The notes beneath the pieces were generated by a model that made no database searches, had not been told where the DNA came from, and was given only the letters and a program-made list of their open reading frames with translations. DNA of 64,000 bases. It comes from Siphonodentalium dalli (Eukaryota > Mollusca > Scaphopoda > Gadilida > Siphonodentaliidae). The translations under genes and the position numbers were made by a program. Below are positions 38,201 to 53,200 of this stretch, piece by piece (the stretch's first letter is position 1; every line of letters begins with the position of its first letter). The DNA lies in NCBI GenBank assembly GCA_032622095.1, contig CP136062.1:165640090-165704089 (forward strand), in the 5' to 3' direction.

Positions 38201-41200
38201 AAGGGTCAATGGCCCGTGGCGATTTTAAGGCTCAAATTATTGTATTGTATAGATTTACAATAGTATACCTCTTTGTCGTCATATTAAATCCAGGTCCGGT
38301 TGTCGGAAGAGGACCACCAAGTTTATATACGGATTTATACATGTATATGGCTCTGACAAAATTACTTAATTCATAGAAATTACCACTTTTGGGCGCGAAA
38401 AGGGGACTTTTCTACCAGTTGTTTATACGACATGTACGCACGCGAATTATAATTATAATAAGGTATGCTTTGCTTGATACCACTGTTCTCAAATTTCGCG
38501 TTACTAATTTTCGCTAAGTTTTGAATTCCCGCATCTATAAATTATATAGCCATGAGAATTCAAAACTTGCAAAATCCATTTTCGTAAAAGTCTCAAATTT
38601 GATACAGCATCAGTTCTTATTCGTACCGGAATTTGAAGATACATGTATACATGTCTATATTAAACATCATCACGATGCATTTACATCGTGTAGAACATAA
38701 CAGCATCCAGAGACAGGGGGTTGACATTTCAAACCAATAATAGATTGAAGTTGTTATCGTACATGTTGTTTGATTTTTCCAACAATTATATAGTACCGTA
38801 TACTAGCGGGGAATCAATTATATAGTACCGTATACTAGCGGGGAATCAATTATATAGTACCGTATAACTAGCGGGGAATCAATTATATAGTACCGAATAC
38901 TAGCGGGGAATCAATTATATAGTACCGTATACTAGCGGGGAATCAATTATATAGTACCGTATACTAGCGGGGAATCAATTATATAGTACCGTATAACTAG
39001 CGGGGAATCAATTATATAGTACCGTATAACTAGCGGGGAATCAATTATATAGTACCGTATACTAGCGGGGAATCAATTATATAGTACCGTATAACTAGCG
39101 GGGAATCAATTATATAGTACCGAATACTAGCGGGGAATCAATTATATAGTACCGTATACTAGCGGGGAATCAATTATATAGTACCGTATACTAGCGGGGA
39201 ATCAATTATATAGTACCGTATAACTAGCGGGGAATCAATTATATAGTACCGTATACTAGCGGGGAATCAATTATATAGTACCGTATAACTAGCGGGGAAT
39301 CAATTATATAGTACCGTGTAACTAGCGGGGAATCAATTATATAGTACCGTATACTAGCGGGGAATCAATTATATAGTACCGTATACTAGCGGGGAATCAA
39401 TTATATAGTACCGTATACTAGCGGGGAATCAATTATATAGTACCGTATACTAGCGGGGAATCAATTATATAGTACCGTATACTAGCGGGGAATCAATTAT
39501 ATAGTACCGTATAACTAGCGGGGAATCAATTATATAGTACCGTATACTAGCGGTGAATCAATTATATAGTACCGAGTACCGTATACTAGCGGGGAATCAA
39601 TTATATAGTACCGTATACTAGCGGGGAATCAATTATATAGTACCGTATACTAGCGGGGAATCAATTATATAGTACCGTATACTAGCGGGGAATCAATTAT
39701 ATAGTACCGTATACTAGCGGGGAATCAATTATATAGTACCGTATACTAGCGGGGAATCAATTATATAGTACCGTATACTAGCGGGGAATCAATTATATAG
39801 TACCGTATAACTAGCGGGGAATCAATTATATAGTACCGTATACTAGCGGGGAATCAATTATATAGTACCGTATACTAGCGGGGAATCAATTATATAGTAC
39901 CGTATACTAGCGGGGAATCAATTATATAGTATATTAGCGGGGAATCAATTATATAGTACCGTATACTAGCGGGGAATCAATTATATAGTACCGTATACTA
40001 GCAGGGAATCAATTATATAGTACCGTATACTAGCGGGGAATCAATTATATAGTATATTAGCGGGGAATCAATTATATAGTACCGTATATTAGCGGGGAAT
40101 CAATTATATAGTATATTAGCGGGGAATCAATTATATAGTACCGTATACTAGCAGGGAATCAATTATATAGTATATTAGCGGGGAATCAATTATATAGTAC
40201 CGTATACTAGCAGGGAATCAATTATATAGTACCGTATACTAGCGGGGAATCAATTATATAGTATATTAGCGGGGAATCAATTATATAGTACCGTATACTA
40301 GCGGGGAATCAATTATATAGTATATTAGCGGGGAATCAATTATATAGTACCGTATACTAGCAGGGAATCAATTATATAGTACCGTATACTAGCGGGGAAT
40401 CAATTATATAGTATATTAGCGGGGAATCAATTATATAGTACCGTATACTAGCGGGGAATCAATTATATAGTATATTAGCGGAGAATATGTTGTTCTTACA
40501 TTTGCATATTTTCCGACTTTTGGTCAAAAGTTTGGACTGAACTGGCATCAGTTGGAAATTTTCCAAGTTTAGGGGTAGTACTGGGTTGGAATTTTCCACA
40601 ATTGGAAAGTTTGAGGCCAGTCTAGATGCTATAATTTTGCAATTGTCTTGTTTGGATTTCAAACTTTTCTCATTCCCTGTGTTCTGGTCCTTCCCAGTGG
40701 CCAGTAAAAAAACTGCTAATTGATTTAAGAAAAAACAAATCGGGGTGCGAATTTTCCTGGCATTCGACCGCTAGATGTTAGGGTTTTGCAATTTTCATGT
40801 TGGACATTCCAATGCATGTGGACCCACCCGCCCTCAACGCGACGGAAACCCGCTAGCCGCGTCATGACTGCATCACCAATGTTTTGAGAAGTTGGCTGTT
40901 TAAATGCTCCAAATAATTATTCTGACATTGATAATATTTATAGACATCATTGAAATGAACTCGAAATGATTAAAAAAAAACACAACCGCGTATACATGTA
41001 TATGACCTCATAAAAAATCAACATTTTGCTGCGGCTTGTGTTGACATAACTAATTCTGTTTTGGTCAGGGTGTCACTCCAGTGTTGTCTTGGGGTCTTGC
41101 ATCTTCCGTGCATCTGCATGCAGGCTGTGTAATGTGTATTTCTTCTAGAAGCATTGAAACATCGAAAATGTTACCACGATTTATCGCTTTATATGTTAGT

Positions 41201-44200
41201 AATGATTTTGTTGCTGGTTGCCCGCATGTGAATATATAGAAGCATATATACAAGCAGGCCTAATTATCTAATTCAATCCAGCATTCAGTATAAAGTGTGT
41301 AAATCATCAACACAACACCCTTGTTTTCTTTATGGTTTAGTATCGATAAACTCAGGATTCGTATATTAATGTCCGCTCAGTTTTGAATTAGCACTTGATT
41401 TTAGAGTTAGCCATCTGTATGTGCAAGACCGTCCGTTTGTTTTTTGTTTTTTCAAATCAAATAATTTTATTAGGGTTGTTCAAAACGCTTTGTTTTAGCT
41501 TGTCCGTGCGATTGGATTAATATAAAAACAATTTTGATTGTTGGGTATGCCTTCTACTCCGTATAGGAAATGAAAGCCGCGTGAAAATACTTAAATATCG
41601 TTAAATATCGATCCTGTCTTCGATGAAAAATGGACAACCATGGAAATAATGGTTGGCATTTTCAATACTTAAATTACAGGTATAAATAGGAGTTTCAGAT
41701 ATATGGTTTCGGAAAATATCTTAATTGAGTTCGCTATAACAGGTATCGAATTTGGAATGTATCATATTTATTTTCCTTCTCCCAGTATGAAAGTAGGGCG
41801 GGGGCTTTAGTAATGGGTCTATCATCCTAAGGCTGACCTTGAAGTCAGAATTATTGGTTTCTTTAACTCTATATCTTGGTACTCCATTCCATTCTAAGAC
41901 GATTGGGGAGAGAACAGATTGTTTAAAGTGTTCCTTGTTTGCGTAATATTGATAGAACCTATCAGGGAATTTTGATTATATCCAGTGCGTTCGCCATATT
42001 ATGCTGGGAGCAGATTGTTTAAGTATAATGGACATTCCTCGTAGATAAGGAATATGTGACGATGTTGTCCGTGTCTCTCTGTTGTGCGCCACCCAACCTC
42101 TTGTCATAATTTATTTAATGATACCGAAAGGTTTAAAGATGGATTATCTCTTTAGATAACACATTTGAAATAGTTGCGTGGGTATAAAATAATAAATATG
42201 AACTGAAGACCCCTGTCCGGAAAGGCTTCTATCAATTAATATTGATTTGATTTCGAATATTTTATTGGGACCGTTTATTTGTCTATTTTTAGAACAGACA
42301 ATTCGGGTGATACCATATTGCGATATAGAGCATTGTTATTTTCCTCTGACTACGTACCGAACGTCAAATGTCCCAGATTGATTGCTTGTATTGTTTTATT
42401 CCATAATTATAAGCGATAATGAGTATAATTAACGTTTATTTGTGACAATATTACACAATACAATTTCTGGTGTCTGTTAACAGTAACCACTATTGTTCGT
42501 TAGCTAAACAACCACACCTTTTTAGACCAGAAAATATTCGAAATATAATTAATATTAATCGATAGAAGCATTTCCGGACGGGAGTCTTCTATTCAGATCT
42601 AATTTTAATACCCCGGTAACTATATAATACATGTTTACAAAGAGTTAATCCACCTTTAAACCGGTGACAATTCGCGCGGCATCTTTGTGTACTCGATCGA
42701 GTTTAGCCAATAAGTAGTCTGGTGCAGACCCCCAATCAGCATCACCATAGTCTGAAATTGGAAGTATATACGCGTCATATTATTTTTCAAGGCTTTTTCT
42801 ATCTAGATTGTTCTAAAATTTCCTCAAGTGTGATAGTCTAATGTGCCTATTCCATGTCTTTTCCCCTGTTCGGGTGACCCATCTTTACCAATTTTCCTAC
42901 ATAAGGAACGCTCTTTATTGCTTACATTTGTCCCTTTAAGTCGTCTTGTGTCAACGGCATCTATCTCCTGACACTCTACGGGTCAATTTATCACCGTGTT
43001 TTAATTTTCACCGACAGATTGCAACCATTTTTGATATATCGTTAATTATTTAATTAAATAAAATAAATTATAAGTGCCCTTTTAAGAAATCTGATGTCAA
43101 CGGTACCTATCTAATAATATTCCCCGATTCAAATTATCCACATGTAAAAAAAATTCAGCTACTAGGATCCAGCCGTTTCTGTATAAACAATCAGTAGATT
43201 AAATGCAAATTGCGACAGTCTTTAAAGTTTGACACTGTGTGTCGCTAGTAATCCCTCATGTGACGTCATATGAGGGAAGATTGACGATTCAGACTGCATA
43301 ATCGATCGAGGAATATTCAATCGCGTGAATCGGCATGACTTCAGTTACGGCGGCCTATCACAGACAGCTTTTCGGCAACGTGCTCATTGGATTAGCGGGC
43401 ATCGATACTGACTGAGAAACGCTACATCTGTGTAATCCTTTAAATACGAGTACTGTAATGTATTGGCAATGCCAGGTGTACACACATGTATAGTGTGGAG
43501 GATCAAACGGCTCATGTCCGTTTAGCAATGCCAGGTATACAATCATACATACGTACTATGTGGAGGATCACACGTACGGCTCATGTCCGTTTAGCAATGC
43601 CAGGTATACAATCATACATGTACTATGTGGAGGATCACACGACTCATGTCCGTTTAGCAATGCCAGGTATACAATCATACATGTACTATGTGGAGGATCA
43701 CACGGCTCATGTCCGGTTGGCAATGCCAGGTATACATACATGTACTATGTGGAGGATCACACGGCTCATGTCCGGTTGGCAATGCCAGGTATACATACAT
43801 GTACCATGTGGAGGGTCAAACGGCCCATGTCCGGTTGGCAATGCCAGGTATACATACATGTACTATGTGGAGGATCACACGGCTCATGTCCGGTTGGCAA
43901 TGCCAGGTATACATACATGTATTATCTGGAGGATCACACGGCTCATGTCAGGTTGGTAATGCCAGGTATACACACATATATTATGTGGAGGATCACACGG
44001 CTCATGTCCGGTTGGTAATGCCAGGTATACACACATGTATTATGTGGAGGATCACACGGCTCATGTCCGGTTGGTAATGCCAGGTATACACGCATGCATT
44101 ATGTGGAGGATCACACGGCTCATGTCCGGTTGGTAATGCCAGGTATACACGCATGTATTATGTGGAGGGTCACACGGCTCATGTCCGGTTGGTAATGCCA

Positions 44201-47200
44201 GGTATACACACATGTATTATGTGGAGGATCACACGGCTCATTTCCGGTTGGTAATGCCAGGTATACACGCATGTATTATGTGGAGGATCACACGGCTCAT
44301 GTCCGGTTGGTAATGCCAGGTATACACGCATGTATTATGTGGAGGGTCACACGGCTCATGTCCGGTTGGTAATGCCAGGTATACACGCATGTATTATGTG
44401 GAGGGTCACACGGCTCATGTCCGTTTGGTAATGCCAGGTATACACACATGTATTATGTGGAGGAACAAACGGCTCATGTCCGTTTAGCAATGCCAGGTAT
44501 ACACACATGTATAGTGTGGAGGATCAAACGGCTCATGTCCATTTGGCAATGCCAGGTATACACACATGTATTATGTGGAGGGTCAAACGGCTCATGTCCG
44601 GTTGGCAATGCCAGGTATACACACATGTATTATGTGGAGGGTCAAACGGCTCATGTCTGTTTGGCAATGCCAGGTATACACACATGTATAGTGTGGAGGA
44701 TCAAACGGCTCATGTCAATTTGGCAATGCCAGGTATACACACATGTATTATGTGGAGGGTCAAACGGCTCATGTCTGTTTGGCAATGCCAGGTATACACA
44801 CATGTATTATGTGGAGGATCAAACCGCTCATGTTCGTTTGGCAATGCCGTGGATACCATCCTCAACAAAGTCGAGATGCAGTTGATGTCAAAGATAACAG
44901 AGTGTGCTTATCTCGTTTTCCCTGGCTGTAATATGCGAGTGTCATTTCAGATTATACGATGCCACGTCAAATTGCTATGATGAAATGGCAAGCTGCAGTC
45001 AAGAGTTGGTCACCGTAACAAAGACCTATCTCGACAAGATGGCACCAAAGCACTGCCAAGCGGTAAGCATAGTAACTCAGTGTGGTATGTATACCGCGTA
45101 TCCCACACTCAACATAACACTGCCAAGCGGTAAGCATAGTAACCCCATGTGGTATTATACACGGCGTATCCCACACTAGACATAACACTGCCAAGCGGTA
45201 AGCATAGCTGCATAGTAACTCCATGTGGTGTTATACACGGCGTATCCCACACTCAACATAACACTGCCAAGCGGTATAAACATGATAACTCCGTGGGGTA
45301 TGTATAGGTTACAAACAACCAATTATTTTCCATAGGCGACAATGTTAACTAGAAGTCCCGCCGGCCATGGGTTAATCCTATTTGAACTTCAAGATGTAAA
45401 TTTTCCCTATAAGAACGCCAACCGCTGCACAAGTCTGTGACAACAACCGCGCCCTTTTCGGTATTTTGTTTTTCAAACGATAACCTTGCATTTCCACAAC
45501 TACCCCATTTACTGCACAAAAATCAGCAGCATAAAAATACCCAGACCCCTTCCATGACCTCTGGTCCACCACCACACTCTTCCTGAACATCTGAACATAC
45601 ATGATCGCCATATTTACGTAGGCTATGATTTCTGTTCCCACCTATATGATAATCAATCAAGCAGTAGCCAGATTTTGTTATGCTGACTCGAGTTACCCTA
45701 CACAAATTCAAGACGCGTAACTATATATGTGTTGATTGCAACCTATACGGCGTATCCCACACTCAATCTAGTACTGCCAAGCGGTATATTTTTATATCAC
45801 CATAGTTTTGACAAGTGGCAAATTATATTTCTTATCACCATAGTATTGCCAAGCTATATAGGTATAGAGTAACACCATGTGCTACTCATATCATTACCAA
45901 GCGGCGAGTTTATAGCCACCTCATGCATGTGATACGTGTATATCGAACTCACCATTGTCAGTGTAACTTATGCGAGGATCTGTCTCATACCAGGGTTGCG
46001 GCAGATATTAGCTAGGCACAGATTTCCTTTCTTATGAAGTGTAGAACGTCTAAAAATTATAATATTTTGACATGTTTAAATTTGATAACTTCAAACTTTA
46101 AACTTGTTTTGCTGTAGACGTAGTTTTGATTTAATTGTACACAATATCGTGTTAACAAGGTACTCATGAGTCATTGTATAACATTATGTTGTACCAGTTA
46201 ACAGATCATGTGATGTGTACCATGCATGCATGCTATTAGTGTTGTATTAGCGAGGCTTAACCACCTGTATGTGTAACGTGCGTTGTCATTACCAATGGAA
46301 TTCACCTGACTGTTGTGACCATTTCGCTATACGCACTCGGTCAAACAATCGAATGAGCGATCACCGCTGTGCAGACAGTATGACCATTGGATTTGCCTGC
46401 GCGAAAACAAGCCTATTTTCGGTGAAGCCTGTTAAACCTATCGGTGTTCGTAGCCAGCTTATACTCACCACAGACTAGTATTTACATGTTTTATATATCA
46501 CGATGAGCCGATATCTATAAGTTGGTATGTTTGGCGCCGTAAAATAATGTGACTGTTCCCGTCAAGTGCATATCCATAGCAAAACCATGGCAACACGCGT
46601 TACAAGTTACATGTACGTGAGACTACATCTTGCCATTAACTCTGATTTGTCTGAACTAGTTTCGACACAACGACAACGTCATCTGAAGGTTGAAGGTCCC
46701 TCTAATCAATAAGTGATTAAAATTCATTAGTATACCCTCATTACGAGTTATGGATGTATATAGCGTGTCCGTCCGTCGTACCGTACGTCCGTTCGTCCTT
46801 GGACAAAGAAAAAGCCCCTAGCCCATAAACCTCTAATGTTGATGGTACCGTCGGGTCTTCTGCCTGTCCGCGCATATATGTTGGGTATATATTAAGTGAT
46901 ATGGTGTATGATAAACTAGTCATTACGTCGTTATTGTTTCATAAGTGGTTATACTTAATTTGAAAACTGTTCAGAAAGATATAAAGTAACATTGTAACAT
47001 CTTGAAAATACCAATTAAGTCTGGACAGTCCAAAATTAGTATATGTGACCCGCCATATCAAATCCAGTCGTAAGTCGGGATTTTTTTTACCCTGTGCCAA
47101 TGCATTCTCTTATATATGCGAGTCGACCATAGGTCGCCTCGCATATATAAGAGAATCCATTGGCCTAACAATTTTTTCACAATTATAATAATTTTTTCTT

Positions 47201-50200
47201 GTATTCTTTAACAATTTTATAATTTTACCCATACAGAGCCCCAGACAAACATGAGCAGACGAAACTCTTCTATATGCTTCTATATATGTGTGGGGCTCCC
47301 TGCAGGGTAATGGGTGTTTTTTATTTAATGTCCTAAAAGTTGTAAGAAACATTTATTTAAAAAACATGATAACAAATTGCAGGGTAAAAATAAATCCCGA
47401 CTTACGACTGGATTTGCTATGGCGGATCACATATTGTCTTGGGCCACTTGGGTCATTTTTGAGTTGATTCTCTTGCATGATATGAACTATATTCAATTCG
47501 TCTAACATGGTTCATTTCCGTATACAATAAGCGGAAGGTGTTTTTGTGCGAATCAAGCACATTTATATATATCCAGCAACCACGTGATCCTATCCACCCA
47601 GGGGAAAAAATACTCATTAATGTTCAAATGTAGGCGCAATTTTGTCCTAGCTTGTATTTTGCGGTCATATTTTGTTTAAACTTTGCACGGTTTGTTTAGT
47701 GCATGCGATTGATCATGCCACCAAGCGTAAGTACGTTTTCTCTCTTGAATCTTGGCTGGTCCATTTTAAATCTCAATAATAATCTATAAATATGGGGATC
47801 TGAACATAGGTAATACCCGTACTTTCATAATTATAACACTGTGGAGCGACTTACAGTTGGCGAGTTAACATTTACATGTAGATCATGCCATGAATCTCTA
47901 CTTTGGCTAACGCCCGCAGAGATCATATTCCGCCATTACAAAACCTGGGAACTTTTTGAAGTTTTGACAGGGAAACTTATAACGTTGAACAAATAACGCA
48001 GTGAATATATTTCTTAGTTATTACATGTTCCTTAATAAAGTACTTCAAAGTAGGTGAAGGTACCATCTCGAAATTGCACGATTTAAGAGACTTTGTGAGC
48101 GATTTTGCTTTGTGTCGCTTACAATTATGGAATTTCTCCTGGGTAATTAATTCAATGTGTATTGCGATTATCGACATAACAAAAGTCACAGAAAAGCGTG
48201 CAATCTCGAGCTGGGACCACTCCCTAGTGTGAAGTAGATTTTTGAGAAATGCGTATTAACAAAGAAATATATCACTTGCCTTGTTTGTTTATGCAATGTT
48301 TTAAAGTTCCCTGTCAGAACTGGTCAGAACATTAAAGTGTTTCCAGGTTTTGTACAGGTGGAATATGATCTTCACGGGCGTTAGCCAGAGTAGAGGTTCA
48401 TGGCATGATCTAATTTACATTTTGATTTTATTCATTTCAGAATTATAAATCGGTGGAGCGGTGTACTGTTGGCGTCTACGGAGATCCCCACCTGCGTCTT
48501 TGTGGAGAATTGTCTTTGCAGACATGCGCAGCTGCTGGACAGCAGATTTATCTGAAAAACAGCGTACTTGAGTTGAAAGGGAATAACGTTGCGATAACAG
48601 GCCATAATTCATCTCCGGTTCCTACAACTCTCCAAGAAGTGAGTTCTATAAAGAAATGTAGCTTGAATCTGTCCGAAACTGCCTGTATAATTTCTAAATG
48701 GCTTACTCCAACATTAATTGTCCTGGTAAACTTTTCAAAACTAAATATTCCACGAATTGTACATGTACATAATTATATGTCATGTACATATATGTTGAGC
48801 ATCTCCAACGAGTTATGTTGGGATATAAGTTTTTATGAAACGAGTTTGATAAATTTGATTCACAACGAGTTTCATAAAATCTTCTATCCCAACCTAATGA
48901 GTTGAGGATATTGTAGATCGCATGAAAAAAACTATAGAGCTTTATGCCTTTTTAACAAACAGAATCCTTAAAACAAGCTTTATAATGCATACATTTACAC
49001 CGTTGGCTGAGACGCTTCACAACCGTCTTCGAGTATTGCGCACTCAGATTTTCGACGAAATTTGCCTCTTTGTTTTTGTGTCTATTTTTGTTAGTGCAAC
49101 AAAGATGGACAATAATTTAACTTTAATGAACAAATCAATCAGTTCACCTTGTCTGAATGATTGGTGTGTCATGCGCGGCATTTCAAAATAGTATTAATTC
49201 GCCTAATCAATGTAAAGTAATTTTGTTGGCGCGCTGCCAAGTTGGCGGAAAGCTCTCGCTTATTCGTCAACAGTGATATATACACTATATATATAGAATA
49301 CACCCATAGTAACCGAGATTACCAAATATTCACAACGAATGGAATTGTGGTTTTAACCACGAGCCTTTTTGGCGAGTGGTTAAAACCACAATACCATGAG
49401 TGGTGAACATTTTGTACTCTCGGCTACTATGCGTGTATTTTATTTATGCCATAATTTTTATTTTTGTTATTTTGTTTGCGAATTCAACTACCCCACTGTT
49501 TACTTTGAATGTGGATCCTCACCCAGAGACACAAACACGACGCTTTACGGAATGTGCGTCACGCGTAGTGATGCTTATATTAACGTCATCCTGTTTCTGA
49601 GCGATCGTCACTTGGAATTATCATTCATATATAGCACTAGCAAGCTACATTTGATTGAAATTCAAGCAATTTTCCTCATATATAATTGATATCATGACAA
49701 CTTCCAATTTTAAATGAATGTGACATAGGAACTATTTTGCTAACTACGATGTAGTTCTACTAAGGGTATACACGTTTAACACATGAAATTACATTTGAAA
49801 ATTTACACCCACAGTAGACATTTATACCCACAGTAGGAAGCTGTATACCCACAGTAGGGTGTAAAGATGAAGTTTATAAAATGGGTGTTATACACACAAT
49901 AGAACAGGCAATTATGGTATAAAAGGAAATATGTAATGGGTTTTTAATGATATAATAGGGGTTTCATGTGATATATAGATGTATTATCAAACTAATGAAC
50001 TATACCCGGACAATAGAGATCCTTTAACCAGTTATACTATAGTAAATTGATTATCACACCAAGTTAAAAAGTGTACATTGAAATGGTCTAATATTGATTT
50101 GGAGGGGTGCAGGTATAATATAAACAGACGACAGATAAATAAACGTACAGAAGGAGTCCTATTTATTGAGGGAAATATTCAAATAAAGAGTTCAACAAAC

Positions 50201-53200
50201 GACCTTGTCTGTTGAACTTATTATCTGAACATTTTCTTTGGGATATCTACTCATCAATGAGTGTTACTCATCAGTGAGTGTTTAGTATATATCACGTTAA
50301 GCCGCTTGGAGGTTTTGGAACTCAAATATACCCATGCAATAATGTCCGCATACAGGCCAGTGCACCATGCTATGAAAATATACGGTGAATTTAGCCGCAC
50401 AGAATGTCAAGTATTATAAACCTCGTGGTAATTTAATAATAGTGTAGACAACTTCTAGTAAATCAATAGTTAGACCAGGTCCCTGTACTATAGATTTCTA
50501 ACAGTTAGACCAGGAAATTCGAGTAGGATCGACCTCAAAATGTGTAACAACCAGGCCCTCAATTCTCAACCACATGCCAAGAGCTTCCTATTAAGTTAAA
50601 CATCCCAGCACAGAAAAGGTCCCTGTGGTCTTTGCATCACCGTTACAATTGCAAATTTTGTTTGCTTAATTTTAAGTTGAGATGAGCTACCTCCGTAGAA
50701 ACGGATTTGTCTCGTTCAAACCTCAAAGTTATGTATTTGGGAAGATGTAACTTAAAACATACCTGCATGCGCTAAGGTTTCCTAACAAATTCGTCGATAT
50801 ATAGAGCTGAGAATACGCGTTTTGAACTTTTGCTTCTTATAAGTTCAAATTGAACATTTCTTTGCGCAACCTCATGCAATGAAGTGTTAAATGTAGTATA
50901 CAAAGGGTTAATTTAGAAGGTGCCAGACATGCTAAATGACGAATGCTTATATGTATTGCATCGCATGCAGGTTCGGATGACATTTTTCTCCTGGGATGGT
51001 AAGGGCACCACCGTGGGAACTTACTCTGCATCAAACGGACAACTTCCAACCACTTTCCAGTCGGGTACAGCCAACATCGGAACTGGTAAGTCAAATGATT
51101 TCATCAAAAGGAAACTAAAGATTCCACTCTTCAGGGCCAAAATTACAACAACATATTTTCTTATAAAACCCGATATGTCTATAAAGACATAATTAAGTTG
51201 TTTGTATATCCCCCATCAACATGGCAGAGATAAAGACACAAATAATTGTGTAATGGACTACATATATTGTTGAATACATTTTTGTTTAGAAAATTTACAT
51301 AATAGACACAATATATGAAGAAAACAGTCAAATGTTTATAACGAATTTTCAGTGGGAAATTCTGACCGCCCATTCATCGCGCTCCGGTTGTGCAAAGGCT
51401 TGCCTGATCTTAGATTTCGCCGATTTCCGCGAGACTTAAGACCAGCATTGAGAAGGCGCGCGGAATTTGAAGATGTTAAACGCATCGATGTTGCTGCATA
51501 TGCAAATACTTGGATCACATAAACCCAATGATAATACTTCGAAATGACATTGACATTTACCTTGATGGAGGGTGTTGATGGAGAGCGTTGATGGAGGGTG
51601 TTAATGTAGTGTGTTGATGGAGGGTGTTGATGGAGGGTGTTGATGGAGTGTGTTGATGGAGTGTGTTCATGGAGGGTGTTCATGGAGGGTGTTCATGGAG
51701 GGTGTTCATGGAAGGCTTGATGGAGGGTGCTGATGGAGAGCGTTGATGGAGGGCGTTGATGGAGGGCGTTGATGGAGGCTGTTGATGGAGGGCGTTGATG
51801 GAGGGCGTTGATGGAGGGCGTTGATGGAGGGAGTTGATGGAGGGTGTTGATGGAGGGTGTTGATGGATGTTGTTGACAATATAGTGTTATTCCTCTTGCT
51901 ACGCTCCGAACTTTTCCGTTGAGAAAAATTCTTAATAAAATCTATTTTCATTACTAGATGGTTTTCTGGAACGTTGTCAACGATTCATAATCTATCAAAT
52001 TTACTAGGAAGAAATTCAAGAGATATACTTTCTTTAAAGAGTATATTATTAATTGATCTAATCCTTGTGTGTGCTAAATATTTCCCTTCCATTCAGTTGA
52101 TGCAAATTATAACTGACAGTAAATTACATGGTAGCAAATAATCGTTGTTGAATGTATTTACATGTATCTGTCGCGAATTTGATGTAAAAAAACAAACTGG
52201 GATTATAATATATACATGCCAACGTTATTATATAGATGATATCTAATGAGTCGCAATTCTATTCGAAATGTATTAACCGAATGCACTAAATTCTCGCTAA
52301 AGCTATGCTCGAGTCGAATTTAGTGGACGAGGTTAATATATTTCGTATATAATTGCCTCGAATTTGAGATCCATTTTTTCACATAATAGCATTTTAGCAA
52401 AGAAAACGATCTCGAAACGGCTGGGGTTGAACATGAATTAATATTGACTTCCTTATCACAACCAAAGAGGATGTAAAGACACCGTAAACAAAACTATAGT
52501 TCCATTTTAAATGTGTCTTTTCATGTTGAAAAAATTGTTCAACCCTCCTTATCACCCATATTTATATCACAGTCAACATTATGTAACCCAAGACGAATTG
52601 AATATCATAACTATGTGTTCTAATTGACATAATAATAAAGTAATCGCTTTGACATTGATAACATTGTATTACGTTATTACGTCACTGTGCGTGGCATTGC
52701 GTGCCGATAATACTCGTGTGTCTGACTAAAAATATGAGGCCACATTTAGGGATTAGCTGTTTTTAATTGTTCGCACAGGAATGGGACAAACGGTATTTAT
52801 TCATATCACACCATACCTATAGACTAAGGGTACGGAGTGCCTTTAAGGTAACATAGGACCAATTAATGTTACAGCAGTGTTCTAGTGCACAATCGGATGA
52901 TATGGTACCCCCTGTCGTTGTACGTATTCAGATATACATTCACAACACACATTGTGTCACAATTCTGGATTACTCTTTCATGTATAGGCAACAACAAGGT
53001 GACCATTGCACAAGGAGGGACAAGCAGGGCAGTGAAGATAAAGTACGCTGCCACCGGAATGGTCATGTTCTTGAGAATCTCGGGTTCCAATTATTTCTTC
53101 ACACTGCGCATGGCTGAGAGCGATATCAGGAAATCATACGGTCTGTTGGCGGCGGGTTGTCCTCCGAGCGAGCTCGTTTCCAGAGGTCAGTGATATTTAT

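Noticed and set aside
38783-40484. Possible CRISPR-like array (regular 32-bp repeats)
   Set aside because: No unique spacers; units are directly adjacent, and the context is an animal intron.
43486-44980. Several 129-157-codon plus frames
   Set aside because: Readings of the 59-bp minisatellite in its three phases.
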